NCBI RefSeq assembly: GCF_000801105.2
Contig: NC_079516.1
Coordinates: forward strand, 21,427,043 to 21,491,042
DNA length: 64,000 nt
Source of the DNA: Raphanus sativus
Lineage: Eukaryota > Streptophyta > Magnoliopsida > Brassicales > Brassicaceae
Direction: 5' to 3'
The first letter of the stretch is position 1, and each line of letters starts with the position of its first letter. Of this stretch, positions 49,557-62,300 are shown one piece after another. A model generated the notes under the pieces. The model was given only the letters and a program-made list of their open reading frames with translations, was not told the DNA's origin and searched no databases. The position numbers and the translations under genes are program-made.

Positions 49557-50177
49557 AGGGTCTGACTGGTGTAACCGCAGCGGTTGCGGTTGCGGTTGCG
49601 GGAGTTTGCGGATGCGGGTGGTTGCGGTTTTAAGTATTTTCTAAAGATTTGTACGACTGGTACAGCTGTTAGAAATTGTTGCGTTTGCGGGACTCTTATG
49701 ACTGGTAAACTACCAAACGCAACATCTGTTAAATAATAATTTAATAATATTTATATTTTATGTAATTATAAAAATATTAAAAATCATAATAATATGATAA
49801 ATATAAAATTTATATTTATAAAATCATATTATCAAATTTTAAAAATTTATAGAAAATATTTTAGTTTTGAGTTTTTATGATATAAATTAAAATATAATAT
49901 GAATACATTTTACAATTTCTAATATTTCAATTGAAAATTTTTATTGGATATTTTTAGTATTATTTTTATTTATTATGTTGTTTTTTTAAAAAAAATTGCC
50001 CTCCCGCAACCGCCCGCAACCGCAAACGCTAGCTGGAACCAGCTTTTTGATTTTAAGAGGTTCGGAGCGGTTTGAAGCGATTTATAGTGTTTTCTGTGAT
50101 TGTTTCGAAACGCCAACACCCGCTATGAACTGCAAAAGCTGCGTTTGCGGGTGGTAGCGGGAAAACCAGTCACCCCC
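49557..50177. mobile_element. Non-autonomous hAT-like element
   Basis: The left end GGGTCTGACTGGTGTAACCGC and the reverse complement of the right end GCGGGAAAACCAGTCACCCCC form short imperfect terminal repeats, with GCGGTTGCGG-type subterminal repeats in opposite orientation (49577-49632 and 49999-50030). The flanks TTAGATTT (49549) and TTAGAAGA (50178) could be a decayed 8-bp duplication. No gene inside. A piece of the same family is at 14390-14566. Confidence 0.65.
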
Positions 50178-50954
50178 TTAGAAGAAAGATTTTTGGTTTT
50201 GTTCAAGATTATTAGGAAACATATAAATCGACACATCTTTATTTAATTGCTGTTTTATTTTTGATTAATTAAAACTTATTGAAACAGTTAACAGGTTGGT
50301 GGGGCCCAATTGATTGACAATGGTTATCTATATTTCGAAGCAGTTAATATATTTAAAGGTATGTAATGTTAAAATAATTAATGGACATAACTATTATCAA
50401 TTGGTCATGCTGGAGAATTAATAGAATATATTAATCATGTTCATGGTTTTTAAAATGTAAACACGGACAGCATGCATCATGGAAGTTATTGGTTTCGTTG
50501 CACAGTGTAACATGGAAAGATACCATAGAGTTTATGTGTCAATACCAATAGACCAAATGTTAGTCTTTTGGACTTGAATCGCCATCAATTACTAAACATT
50601 ATTAGAGTGGGATGAGTGGAATTTCTAGATTGATTATATGACGGTTACTTCAATTGCGTTAAAGAAGGAGAATCATAGAGGATCCATTCTCCATCGTCAA
50701 CATCAAATACAAAGAAACCCTATAAACCAGTGTTTTGATACCCGACCCGGACATTGAACCGGACGATTTACCGGGTCTCTGGATCATTGGATCAACCGTG
50801 GATGAACCACGATTTAGTAAATGAATTAGTTTTATTATATAATAATATATTAGCTATGAAAATAAATATATAAAAAGTAAAGTTAATATTTTAAATGTTT
50901 TCAAACATAAAGTAATAGTTTGGATATGTATCTATTTTATGTTTAAAAAAATTG
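50178..50954. other. Non-coding
   Basis: No gene. A GC-richer block at 50736-50812 (ACCCGACCCGGACATTGAACCGG...GGATGAACCACG) looks like part of a dispersed repeat. Confidence 0.4.
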
Positions 50955-51632
50955 AAAATACTTAACTTTAGTTTCCATTTTTGTATTTATATTTGACATA
51001 CAAAATATTAAGAAATAGTTTAAAGTATTTAATAAAAATATGTAACATAAGAGTTATGAAATCTAAAAAAAATCAAGACATAAAATTCATAATAAATTAA
51101 ACTTCCAATCCAAAATTAAAACATCATTGTAATAAATTGTCAATAACAAAAGTAAATTAACACCTAATCACAATTAACACCAAAACACATTAAATAAAAT
51201 TGAGAAAAGATTTTAATTATTAAAAGGAGAATGCCACATGGCATTTTTCCCCCCAGGAGATAAAAAACTCAACTTTATTAGTATAATTTTTTTTTGAAAA
51301 ATACTTAACTTTAGTTTCCATTTTTGTATTTATATTTTGACATACAAAATATTAAGAAATAGTTTAAAGTATTTAATAAAAATATGTAACATAAGAGTTA
51401 TGAAATCTAAAAAAAAATCAAGACATAAAATTCATAATAAATTAAACTTCCAATCCAAAATTAAAACATCATTGTAATAAATTGTCAATAACAAAAATAA
51501 ATTAACGCCTAATCACAATTAACACAAAAACACATTAAATAAAGTTGAGAAAAGATTTTAATTATTAAAAGGAGAATGCCACATGGCATTTTTCCCCCAA
51601 GGAAATAAAAAACTCAACTTTATTAGTATAGA
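50955..51632. repeat. Tandem duplication (about 340 bp) of a Helitron 5' end
   Basis: 50955-51289 and 51296-51631 are nearly identical (offset 343). Copy 2 ends in AACTTTATTAGTATAGAT, whose reverse strand is TCTATACTAATAAAGTTGAG, the canonical Helitron 5' end starting at 51632 after A. Copy 1 lacks the final bases (TTAGTATAATTT). This is a minus-strand Helitron 5' region, recently duplicated; no 3' end was identified. Confidence 0.75.
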
Positions 51633-51675
51633 TTTGGAAAGATCGAAATAATAATTTTTTTAGCAATTTGGATAT

Positions 51676-53740
51676 CACCACAAGAAAACCCGGTAGATTC
51701 CAACGGATCTTCCGACAGATAAAAACATCGTCGGACGACTCTGAGGGTTTCCGACGAAATTCCAACGAAATACAAAAATGAACATTCGTCAGAATTTTGT
51801 CAGACACTTCCGATAACATTTCGACAAAACAAACATCGTCGGAATATAGCGACGGAATACCAAGCAGATAGCGAGGGAAATATATAACCGTTACGCAATT
51901 ATTTTAAATGTTTTTAGTTTTACTATCTGTCAGAAATTGGTCAGAATTTTTCGGCGACTTTCCGAGGAATCTTTCGACCGTTACTAATTTTTTTGATTGT
52001 TTCTCACTTCCGACGAATTTTCGACGAACATTTTAAATAATCCGAGAAGATTCCGACGAATATAATATGACAGTTTTATAGCCATTTTATGTTTTAAAAA
52101 TTCTGATAAATTTCCATTGATCTCTTATCTTTTCGTCGGAATATCGTCGGAATTTTGTTGGAACAGTCGACAATTTATTCTATAAATATGAGCTCCCCTT
52201 CTTCACTTCATTCACTCTTCACTCTCTTCACCTTATTCAATCTAGAAATTATTATCGTTCGTGGATGGATAAATCTCATTTGGATCCAAACACTAATTTG
52301 CTTACGGAAAAATACTCCCCAGGTATTGGCGAATTCATGAGGCTTTGTCAACAACAATTGAAGTATTTTAATGGAATGGGATGTTTGGACTCGTATATAT
52401 ATATATATATATATGAAAGAATTTACACGGAATTATAAGGTTTGGTATCTTCATGGGGAAACTGGTTATGAATATGGTAGTACTAGCGAACCTCAGTGTA
52501 GAACCTAAAATCTACACTCAGTATTTTGTAGTGTTTTGTAAAGTAAACTGGGGAATGACAAAAGATGTAGGCAACGATATCCTTAGAACACAACGATGTA
52601 ATCGGAAATCAGTTGAAAAAATGGACTTTTATTGAATAAGAGATCGATCACAAGGAATAACAAAGAGATTGACTATAACAAGGAGGTCGATCAAGATCAA
52701 GATCTAAGACAAAGTAAGAAAGGTAAAAGCGTGTAATATGCTCTCTCTCTCTAGGGTTTTTGCTGTGTCTCAAATGTAGATCTCTCTCCCCTTTTATAAT
52801 CTCGACTTCGTCCCTCTTGTAACCGACTCCGCGATCTCCAACTTCTCCATCGACTTTGTCGTCACATCGAGCTCCTTTTGCGGGCTTCACCTTTGCGGCC
52901 TGCTTTCCAAAATATACCCATTAGCCCGATTGTCCAAAATTGGGTCGAACACTCAGCATGTTCATAGACTAGAAGAACCAAGAACGGATGTAGATTATAG
53001 TGTAGGCACTAAGCAGATGGTAAATGATCATTATAGAAGGGAAGACCCCAATGAAGAATCTAGGAGATTTTTTGACATGTTGGATGCAGGAAAAATGGTC
53101 ATTCACCCTTATCAGCTACAACTAGATTGATGGGTATTAAGACAGATTATAATTTGCCTGAAGAATGTGTGGAGTGCGATTGCTGATTTTGTTTTTTTAT
53201 GGAGGTGTTCTACCAAAGGATAATCATGCACCCGGTTCATATTACGATGTTCAGAAGATTGTATCAGGTCTTAGTTTACCATATCAGGTGATAGATATGC
53301 ATCGACAACTGTATAATCTACTGGAGAGCGGATGAGAACTAAGATAAATATAAATTTTGTGGAAAACCTTGTTATTAGGAAACGAGAGGAAGAGTTCTGG
53401 TGCCATTCAAAAGGATGTGGTATTTTCCATTGACGGAAAGATTGAAGAGGTTGTATCAGTCTAAACGCACACCAAACTATTCAATAAGATTTCTGATTAA
53501 TGACATCATTTTTTACAGTATTTATATGGCGGAGCTGAAATTGACTTACATACACGCCACAAAAAAGGGGAAGACCCCAATAAAAAATCTAGGAGATATT
53601 TTGACATGTTGGAAGCAAAAAAATAACCTTTATACAAAGATTGTAGAGATGGTCATTCACCATTATCAGTTGCAACTACATTAATAGTTATTAAAACAGA
53701 TTATAATTTGGCTGAAGAATGTGTGGAGGTTTGAGAGATT
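51676..53740 (+). mobile_element. CACTA relic with TNP2 fragments
   Basis: CACCACAAGAAAACC at 51676 resembles the CACTACAAGAAAA terminus. TCCGACGAA/TCGTCGGAA-type subterminal repeats fill 51700-52160, then a leader-like CCTTCTTCACTTCATTCACTC precedes transposase fragments to about 53740. No right end was found. Confidence 0.7.
52262..53740 (+). pseudogene. TNP2-like CACTA transposase fragments
   Basis: WMDKSHLDPNTNLLTEKYSPGIGEFMRLCQQQ (from 52262) is the transposase-associated N-terminal domain. After about 650 bp of unrelated or deleted sequence, MVNDHYRREDPNEESRRFFDML (53018-53085), KTDYNLPEECV, an YCDV-like stretch, and PFKRMWYFPLTERLKRLYQS (53402-53465) are pieces of the TNP2 core in order. 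Segment 53571-53729 is a diverged second copy of 53041-53171. Frames are broken throughout; catalytic parts are missing. Confidence 0.7.
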
Positions 53741-54087
53741 TTAATATTTGTATATGTGGCTGAAGATGGTCATTCACCATTATCAGTTGCAACGATCAAT
53801 TTCCATAAGATCTGTATAAAATTTTGTCTCTGTAATTACGTGTTGAGATTTGAGAGATTTTAATATTTGTTTTGCAGGAGAAAATAAGGTATAAAGAAAA
53901 GATATAGCTTGGTTTTCAAGAAAACGGGAAAATCATGTAGAACAATCAAACAGCTTACAAATCTAAAAAAGTTACTAACCCAACAGGTATGTTAGACACT
54001 GATGCTTCAAAACCCCAGTTCTTTAGTTCGTAATTTGGTTGAAACGAGTTTCTGTGCACCGGTTTATCTCGATACGCTATTGGAGAC

Positions 54088-54330
54088 ATGTCAAGCGACT
54101 ACTTTGAGCGAGTTTCCGTACATCGGTTTATCTCAACCATGACGCCGGCAAGCAGCTTCACATGGGCTGGGACAAAGAAGAGAAATGACAATGATGCAGC
54201 TTCAACGCTCACTTATAATCAACCAGGATCTGTGAGCATGTCATTTGCTAAGACCATTTCCGGGCTGACAATAAATGAGAACCAGCCGAGCTTTCTTAAG
54301 CTGCAAGTTTCTCCAGACTCCTCTGTCTGA
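54088..54330 (+). CDS. Unrecognised open frame, probably a gene fragment
   Basis: Eighty codons (MSSDYFERVSVHRFISTMTP ... LKLQVSPDSSV) with gene-like base composition, unlike the flanking AT-rich DNA. The same style of sequence extends upstream in another frame (GMLDTDASKPQFFS, 53985). A short internal duplication, GAGTTTCYGTRCAYCGGTTTATCTC, occurs at 54046 and 54108. No domain recognised. It may be the 3' end of a captured host gene inside the CACTA relic. Confidence 0.3.
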   Translation: MSSDYFERVSVHRFISTMTPASSFTWAGTKKRNDNDAASTLTYNQPGSVSMSFAKTISGLTINENQPSFLKLQVSPDSSV

Positions 54331-54430
54331 CATGTTTCTGTTCCCTGGCGCCACAAGAAATCAGAAGAAGATATGGTGGGTCCATTGAATTTGGTACAAT
54401 CTGAATCGAGATCTTTCATGATTTGGCACC

Positions 54431-56102
54431 TTGGTTTTTATATAACCAATTCTTTTAGGTTTGAAAAAAGTTTGAATGGGTCCCAAGATTTTTTTTCAAA
54501 CTAATGGAATGAAAGAGGTATTGTGGAGGACGGAGAGTGTTGCCAGAGTTAGTGTTTGAAGACCAGTAAGAAAAGAAAGTTCGGCCAGTGTCATATATAC
54601 TTGGCATCATTTGAAGTCCATATATAAATTGCAAATATGTCCCATATGTAGGTTAAGTTCTAATCTGAAGTTTAATTTGTTGAAATTATTGTCATAGGTT
54701 GGAAACTTGGTCGTGAGTTAAAAAGGTAGTCAATTCAAAATAAGTCTATTTGGTAATGTGTACTCCATATATCATTTGCACATACATACACGTTTGTTTA
54801 CTACATACATAAATACTGAAATTAAGCATTTATCATGTTCAGTTCACTATTCTTGATTAGGAAATGATTCAATGATCATGATCTAAGAGTGAAGTTGCAA
54901 CATTGTCATGAAATCCTTTTGACATTTACACATTTCCTTGCGAGTTTTGCGGTTATCGTAACTTCCTCCAATTGATTAAGTCATTAGACCATCAATGCTT
55001 TCGTCGAGTCTATTTTCTTTCATTGCGAGAATGAATAATTTACTAATGTAATAATTTCTTGAGACAGCATAAAACAAATTGAATATGCTCCAGTGATAAG
55101 CTCCACCAACAAAACTCTTAAACGATATATATCAACCGTCAAAAACCTTGGCTTGATATTTCTCATCCAGCTCTATGTTTGTATATGTTTCAGATAATGA
55201 TGCACCTGAATGCAATATATGAAAAACTCTACCTAGAACTGTAGCAATACATAATATATACTATATAGAAATCGAGGATACAAGTCATAAACAATGTCCG
55301 TACCCTAATTGGATTTAACACTATCAATCAAAATATACAAATCAACATTATAATTTAATATCTTAAAAATGTAAATATTTCCAAAAACAAAATTATTTAA
55401 AATAAAATATACCTCAATATAAAATAAGGTAAACAAACAAAAGAAAAATATCAATTAAGTAATATGTATAAATAATATTTTCTGTAAATTTTAATAAGGA
55501 TATCATTTGAAATTTCTATTTCCAATAAAATATTTTTTATTAATATTACTCTCTATGTATTAACGAAGAGCCATTTGACATTTTTGACACAAATTTTAAA
55601 AATAGTTGAAATGCATTTATGTTTTTATAATTATAACTGTTTAAGAAATAATATTTGACAAAAATATTTTTAAGATCAATGCATTTTGTAGTTAATATTA
55701 AACTTAAAAAATATGCATTACATTAAATTTTAATGTGAGATTCTCTGTGTAACAAAAATATTAAAATGACAATATTTATGAAACAAAAAGAGCAATAGTT
55801 TAAAGTAGAAATTTTATAAGTAAAATAATTTATTTTTATCTATAAAAATTCAAACATTTTCATATTATATTTCTTATATAATAATTAGAACTAAACCTAT
55901 AGACATTATTAGAAATATTATAAAATTTAAGAGAAAACCAGTATACGAAAACCAATACTAAATCATCTCACCTATGAAGTAAATAAAAATTCAATAAAAA
56001 AAGAATAATAATTCTAACCTATTTTTATTTTTTAATTGTTTTAGTTGTCTTACTATAATAATTATTTGGTTCTATAAATTTAAAACAATTTAAAAATAAT
56101 TA
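54431..56102. other. Non-coding AT-rich DNA with a decayed MITE
   Basis: No gene. 55547-55800 (TACTCTCTATGTATTAACGAAG...AATGACAATATTTATGAAACAAAAAGAG) looks like an old copy of the MITE family at 56103-56330. Confidence 0.4.
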
Positions 56103-56330
56103 CTCCCTCTGTTTCATTATAAGTGTCACTTTAGACTTTTGCACACATATTAAGAAATCATTTAGTTTTATATATTTTCAATAAAAATTATCATTACCCA
56201 TATAACTCAACTAATAGAAAAATAAAATGGGAAATAAAATTAATAAATTCTGCATTGAAATGCTAAAACGACACTTATTTTGCAACGAAAAATTTTCTCT
56301 ACAACGACACTTATTGAGAAACGGAGGAAG
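56103..56330. mobile_element. MITE, CTCCCTCYGTTTC terminus (228 bp)
   Basis: CTCCCTCTGTTTCATTATAA at the left and CTTCCTCCGTTTCTCAATAA (reverse complement of the right end) form a terminal inverted repeat of about 30 bp, flanked by TA on both sides (56101-56102, 56331-56332), as in Stowaway-like elements. No coding capacity. Confidence 0.75.
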
Positions 56331-57434
56331 TATTATTTTCTGTTTTATTAAATTAAGTAATAAATGACACAAAATTATATCTAGATAAAATATAAATAAT
56401 TTAAAATGTATTTAAATAAATTCAATATAAACATCCGCACGTAGCACGGAGAACGATCTAGCAGCAGTAAAAGAACGAATTATGTGAGTCCTACTTTATT
56501 AGACATACATCGATCAGAAAGTATATTTTAATCACGTCCGACAGAAGATCAATTCATCATTAATAACACTAACTTTTATAAATCCACTAACACGTTTTTG
56601 ATCGTCGGAGCAAATGAGCTGCACAAAAAAAAGAAAAAAAAATCTTCAGAGCAACTGTTTGTCCATAATCAATTTCCATAAGTTATATTTAAATCAGAAT
56701 TCTATCAGTTACATTCTTAATCAGAATTTTTGTTTTACAAAGTAAAATAGATGAACACACCTTTATCAGTTACATTCTTAGATTGTAATTATATTTGGTT
56801 ACAAGAAAATTTTTCTGTCATAACTTTTTTTTTAAAGTTTTTTTCTGCAGTTACAGACTTATTTGTGCAGCTGGCCAAGAACATAGAAAATATAGTATGC
56901 ATCACAATAATCTGATTTTATTATAAATTTTTGAACTTAATTTTAATGCAAATGCACCGCTTAAATATAAAATTAACAGCTATCTTTACAAGCGTCTTGT
57001 ATCTTTTGAAAAACAATTGATAGAAAGATCTAAATTTGTTTTGACATGACTTTAACTTAGTGGTAAGCATGGTATGCAAGAAAACAACCAGAACAATAAA
57101 ATAACGCCAGCAATAGAGGCTTTGCCACCAAGTTATTTTGAATTAGGTAAAGATCTATCGAATCAAAACCAAGACACTTATATTCACCTTATATTAGTTT
57201 TATTTCATTATTTTATTTAATATTTACAGTAAACAAATATTCACCTTTTCCAAAAGCATGATTTGATTTCTTTGTTTAATATATTTGCACTAATCATCTT
57301 GTTTTCACCTTATAAAGTTGATTTTACGATCTAATATATTTTTGTTATAATCCTCTTGTTGAATTTTTTTACAACGTACAGTTATTCTATTACTCAAAGT
57401 TGAGGTTGTCTAAAGAATTAGATCGTTAGAACAA
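56331..57434. other. Non-coding; decayed Helitron 3' end
   Basis: ATCCGCACGTAGCACGGAGAACGATCTAG at 56434-56462 resembles a Helitron end (imperfect hairpin, then CTAG) but is followed by C. No gene in the rest. Confidence 0.4.
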
Positions 57435-58690
57435 CTAATAAAACAAAGCTCTCAATCGAAAGATTTCGCAATCGTAGCTAAAGAATCCGTAATCTAATTT
57501 TGTACTCATGGAATAAGAGTGATCATGAAATCTGAAAAGCATATCTGCAGAGTCTATATCTTCTCCAATTTTGTTGTAAATCGGCCAAGCATAAGGTTCC
57601 TTAATCTTTACGATCAAATATTTGCAATCCGTCCCAAAGCTCTGACAAGTTGAGTGCTGAATCATATTCTTTATCGCTCATCGTAGTGCTTCTACTTTTG
57701 AGTGCAAGGCAGATTCTCGCCGTAGATAATTTCGTGTCCTATTAGTTGAACCTTTCCAAAGCTATCAATCCAAACTCATCCGCACCTACTAAATTGTGTT
57801 GAAGATGTCCATGACTCATCTATCATACATATATTCCTAAAGCTTAATTAAGACATGTGATTCCTCAATACTATGCTCTTGTGGGATAGATGACCCTATC
57901 TTATTTTCATCGAACCAAGCTTGACACTGGCTCTATGCAAAACAAACTAAATCCAATGAATCTCTGTCTATCCCCTGAAGAGTTTGTCTTTTCGGGCTTT
58001 CCAAATGAGCCAAATTATCCAAAGCTAAGGATCACTGTCTAATTTTGGCTTTATAATATTGTTTTTGCGCCAGAAAAGGTAATCCATATTAGCATTGATA
58101 CTTGAAAGCGGAAAGATATCTTGATTTTTTGGCGTCGTGGATAGGGACCAGACTTGTAACCTTGGCAGACATTCAAAGATGACATGAGTAACAGACTCTT
58201 CTGGTTCTCCACATCTTGTTCAATAATTATCGCATCTCATATTAGGTCTTATTAGATTCTTCGTTACAGATACATGATATGTTATCAATTACCATATAAA
58301 ATGACAAATATTCTGCAGCGTTTTTATTGTCCAAGCAAAGGTTTGCAGCTTAGTTATACTGTGTTCATTTACCTCTTTCTCTTCCTCATTCTTCAATAGA
58401 TTCTGAGCCACCCAGTATCCAGATTTAACCGTATACTGACCACTCTTAGTGTAGCTCCAGCAAAATGTACCACGGCGATGAATTGAGGTTATGACAAAAC
58501 TCCTTATGAATGGCATATCAGCAGGGGCAACACAATTCTCCGTTAGCTGAACATCCCATTCCTTCGATTCCTTATTTATAAGGTCGCTTACTCGCATGTT
58601 CTGGTGCAAAACTGGAGCTAAAGAATGAGCCGACCTAGCTGGTGTTGTAGCTAGGGATCCAAGGATCCTCCCACACCTTAACCTCATATC
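57435..58690 (-). pseudogene. LINE 3' fragment (zinc-binding region and RNase H), decayed
   Basis: Minus strand. The open part at 58687-58289 reads VSDLINKESKEWDV, GTFCWSYTKSGQYTVKSGYWVAQNLL, QTFAWTIKTLQNICHFIW, the linker and zinc-binding region of plant L1 LINEs. Further down, shifted frames give CGEPEESVTHVIFECL (about 58230-58180) and then IIWLIWKARKD. 57665-57435 contains an RNase H remnant (GTDCKYLIVKIKEPYAWPIY). The order is as in an intact ORF2, so this is one truncated element with stops and shifts. Opposite orientation to the LINE at 45780. Confidence 0.7.
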
Positions 58691-58699
58691 TTGAATGAA

Positions 58700-61270
58700 T
58701 CTTATGTCTGATATCCAATAAAAATAACTCTCGTGCCGTCGAAATTCTTGTCCACATATATGATGGACTACTTACATGGATATTCGCAAAGGCGAACTCA
58801 GTCTATAATATCTTTCCTCAAAACTCGAGTGACTAACGAATCAGGATATTGAACTAGTTTCCAACTTTCCATAATTGTTTGGCTATGCTCTCTTCCCTAT
58901 CTATGATAACATATTCCTAATAAATGAAAATTTCCATATCCCAGTAATTAAATTTTTTTTTTTTAATACAGTCTCACGATTCTACATATATTATGAAACC
59001 AATAAAACTGAAATTAAGTATTCCAAGAGTATATATTTTCCATATTATGATTTATAATGACAGATTAAATATTTCATCACATTTTGTTTTGAACAAAAAA
59101 ACTATTTCATCAAATTTATTATTCAAGCATCTTATATCAACAGCCAGAAACCAATTTCTTAGCATAATTTTTCTCCAATGAAAGTGAGATCTCAATACTT
59201 TTAACACAAGCTTAACCTAATTAACCATTTTTAGCTGACTGAAATCTATTGTTTAATTTTAATTCCGTTAATAATTGCCACATAAGCAAAATTACCATTG
59301 TCGTCAAAAAAGAACAAGCAAAATTGCCAAATCATTCCGTCATTTCTGTCACATAAGCTACCATCACTTTATATAACATCCAGTGCAATTTCGGCTTCCA
59401 CTTACCTACCCCAAGCACTTCCAATATTACATTGCCTAAGTTGTAACCATTTCTTTGTGTTAATAACTTAATATATTTTAGTTCTAAAAAATATAACGGG
59501 TGATTGATTGGACTTTAATTCACTTATTTAGATGATTGGTTGAACTTTAATCTGATAAACATGTTAGTTTTTCAATTGAGCAAAGTTTGCTTATATTTGA
59601 TTTTTTTGTTAGAAGTTTGCAATTGATCATATTTAATTATTTTTTCAAAGAAAACTTCTCTATCCAGAATAAAATTTGAGAAAATTTATCTTTAATATTA
59701 AATATCTTACCATTAATTTTATTTTATTTTTCTTTTTGCTAAATTTTTACTGTTAATTGTCAATTGCAAGATTAACATACTCAGGTTATTTTAGATAATG
59801 AGAAGATTTCATGTAACAGTAAAGAAGACTTCATTAGTGCTTAAAATTTACGTTAACTACTATTAACCCTCAAAAATATTAAAAATACGTTGATTGTGGT
59901 TCTAGCTATTAAACGTAAACACAAAATCGATGGTAAACTAATCTCTAAAGCATCTTATTATATAAAACTTGGTTCTTCAAAGTTACTAATTAATACGATT
60001 GCGACACATGTCAATTATATATTTAAGATTGTGACATATATCAAAAAATGATATAATTCTCTTTTGTTTAGGATTAAAAAGAGATTTAGAAAAGTAAAAT
60101 TTTCATTAAAAATATTCTTAAGGTTTTTTTAAGATCTTAGAAAAGTAAAATTACTATTACATAGTCTTTTACATTATATTTTTTAAAAAAAATATTTGAT
60201 AATAATTTTCATTATTAAAAAAGTTCTGAACAAAAAATAATTGTAAAAAGATATTTGAAAGTGATGTTTACAACTACATAATCTTTTAAAATTATATATT
60301 GTTTAAATATTTGATAGTAATTTCTTCTTTTTTTTAAGTATAAAAATAAATGTAAAAATCTATTTGAAAGTCATTATTTTTAAAATATATATAGTTTTTG
60401 TTTCAAAGATATTAAAGAGAGAGAAATATTAAACAAAAACGAATTGTAAAATCCTACAAGCATAAGAAATTATATAAAAAATAATATAAAAAACTAACTA
60501 TGAAATAAATAATATTTCTTTTTAAATCCTAAACAAAAAAAAAAAAAGTACTCTTATTATTTCTTATAAGTAACTAATTTGTCCTATTTTTAGTCATAAC
60601 GAAAAAAGGATTGTAAAACATTATTTGATAATATTTTAGAGAGAATTTGATGATGAACATGATATTAAAAACTATATTGTTAATAAAAGAAGTGTAAAAT
60701 TTTGTATTGTTACAAATTGTAAAAATAGTAATTTTAAAATTATTTATTAGTAACTAGAAATAATTATTCGATAGCATCTTTTTTTTTTGAAATTACAAAG
60801 AGAAGATAAATTGTAAAAATTTATATAACATTAATTTTCCTTTTTACATCCTAAACAAAAGGGTAAAAGAGTATCTAACAGTATTTTTTTATTTTTAAAC
60901 TGTAAATAAAAAGGAGATTTATAAAATATAATGTGTTCCCTTTAAAACAAATCCTAACATAATAAAATTTTAAAAAATTATTCAATAAAACATTAAATTA
61001 TTACATAAGAAAGTGTATGATGATGTCATTGATTCGCTTGACGCTATTTGAATTTGAATTTTTTCTTTTTAATAAAAAAGTGTATAAATTGTTTATATAA
61101 TCTAAGTATAAATTTGATAGCAACTTATCTATAGATCATGATTATAAAATACATATATTAACTTAACTAAAAAAAACCGCTCATATCTAGTAATTAATAA
61201 AAACTAACGTTAACCACCACTGACCAATGACCATCACCACACATATTCACCTAAGTTTTGTAAGAAAAAA
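58700..61270. other. Long gene-free AT-rich stretch
   Basis: 58700-60050 has no recognisable feature. 60090-60960 contains diverged repeating units around GTAAAA..TATTTGAWAGTAATTTT with interspersed CCTAAACAAAA, spaced 100-150 bp, an old tandem array. It is the 3' flank of the ERT2-like gene. Confidence 0.4.
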
Positions 61271-61274
61271 AGAA

Positions 61275-62300
61275 TTATATGCAACGACCATATTTTTTGG
61301 CTGCTCCTGATCTGAGATACAGACAGGATAGTGTCAGACCGATAGCTACAATCTTTCCACTTAACAGACCAATAAGAACAATCACGATCACAACACTGCG
61401 ATTCATGCTATCTCCATTTGATTCTATCAACGGTGGAGTCGACTTCTCTTTGTCTCTCTCAGACTCGTTTATATCTGATTTATTCTCTGAAACCAATCTT
61501 GAGACATCACTCAAAGTCTCTTCTTCTTTGATCAGAGTCGTTTTCTTCTTTTTCTTACTGTAACTCCTCAACTTCTTCATGATCTTCGATTTGAGTTTCG
61601 AACTTTTACTTGTCGACTTCTCATCCTTTAACAACAGCTCACGAATACTTAAATCTTTCGAGTTCTGTGTTACAGCTACATGCTCTGGTTCATCCTTAGA
61701 ATCATCAGAAGTTTCAACCTTATCGAATAAAATCACGTTTTCGACGTGTGTGGAGGAGAGTGGCTTTTGTCTAGGTGTGTCGGCGTTGCAGAGCTTGAAA
61801 CGAGTAACAACACGCGCCGCCACGAGCTCTGTTAAGAGAAGCGCGAAGGCGGAGAGAGTGATTCCAATGGTGACCCTCTTCTTCGTGTTCAAGGTGAGAA
61901 CGACTACTATAAGTACCTTAAACGCCATCAACATGAACGCAACGTTTCCACCGCTGCAAACGCAACCGTTTCTGTCACTTGTGGGTTTATCCTTCTCTGC
62001 CGTTAATCCTCCGTCGACGAGATTAACGTTTTCGATCTTACTCCGAACGGGCTTTTGTAGACTCACGTCTGGATTAATTGGCAAAGACGCGTTTGGAGCG
62101 GTCTGAATCTGGCGTTGGATGCGTTTAGTTTTAGAGGATGATTTTTTTAAGCGATCGCGATTTTTGAAGAAGAGATCGAGTAGAGAAGCTGGGAAGCCAG
62201 TTTCGACGACTAAAGACCCACCGCGTTTAGGAGATTGTTGAAACTCCGACATCAATCTCGAGAGCCGACCAGATTTTGGTTTTTTCCATAGTCGGGACAT
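61275..62300 (-). CDS. ERT2-like (ethylene-regulated) membrane protein, At4g20880 type
   Basis: Single exon, 341 residues from MSRLWKKPKSGRLSRLMSEF. It is recognised as the plant family annotated in Arabidopsis as ethylene-regulated nuclear protein ERT2 (At4g20880); its biochemical function is not established. The N-terminal half is basic (RLKKSSSKTKRIQRQ). Two adjacent hydrophobic segments (NVAFMLMAFKVLIVVVLTL and IGITLSAFALLLTELVAAR) are followed by a charged loop with a lysine-rich run (KLKSKIMKKLRSYSKKKKK), then a C-terminal hydrophobic pair (SVVIVIVLIGLLSGKIVAIG, LTLSCLYL). That looks like a membrane protein with a nuclear-localisation-like basic patch. An upstream in-frame ATG at 62429 is rejected because a TATA-like sequence sits only 9 bp further upstream. 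No damage seen. Right anchor of the synteny. Confidence 0.8.
   Translation of the reverse strand: MSRLWKKPKSGRLSRLMSEFQQSPKRGGSLVVETGFPASLLDLFFKNRDRLKKSSSKTKRIQRQIQTAPNASLPINPDVSLQKPVRSKIENVNLVDGGLTAEKDKPTSDRNGCVCSGGNVAFMLMAFKVLIVVVLTLNTKKRVTIGITLSAFALLLTELVAARVVTRFKLCNADTPRQKPLSSTHVENVILFDKVETSDDSKDEPEHVAVTQNSKDLSIRELLLKDEKSTSKSSKLKSKIMKKLRSYSKKKKKTTLIKEEETLSDVSRLVSENKSDINESERDKEKSTPPLIESNGDSMNRSVVIVIVLIGLLSGKIVAIGLTLSCLYLRSGAAKKYGRCI

Noticed and set aside
61579..62106. 175-codon plus-strand frame
   Set aside because: Antisense shadow of the ERT2-like gene.
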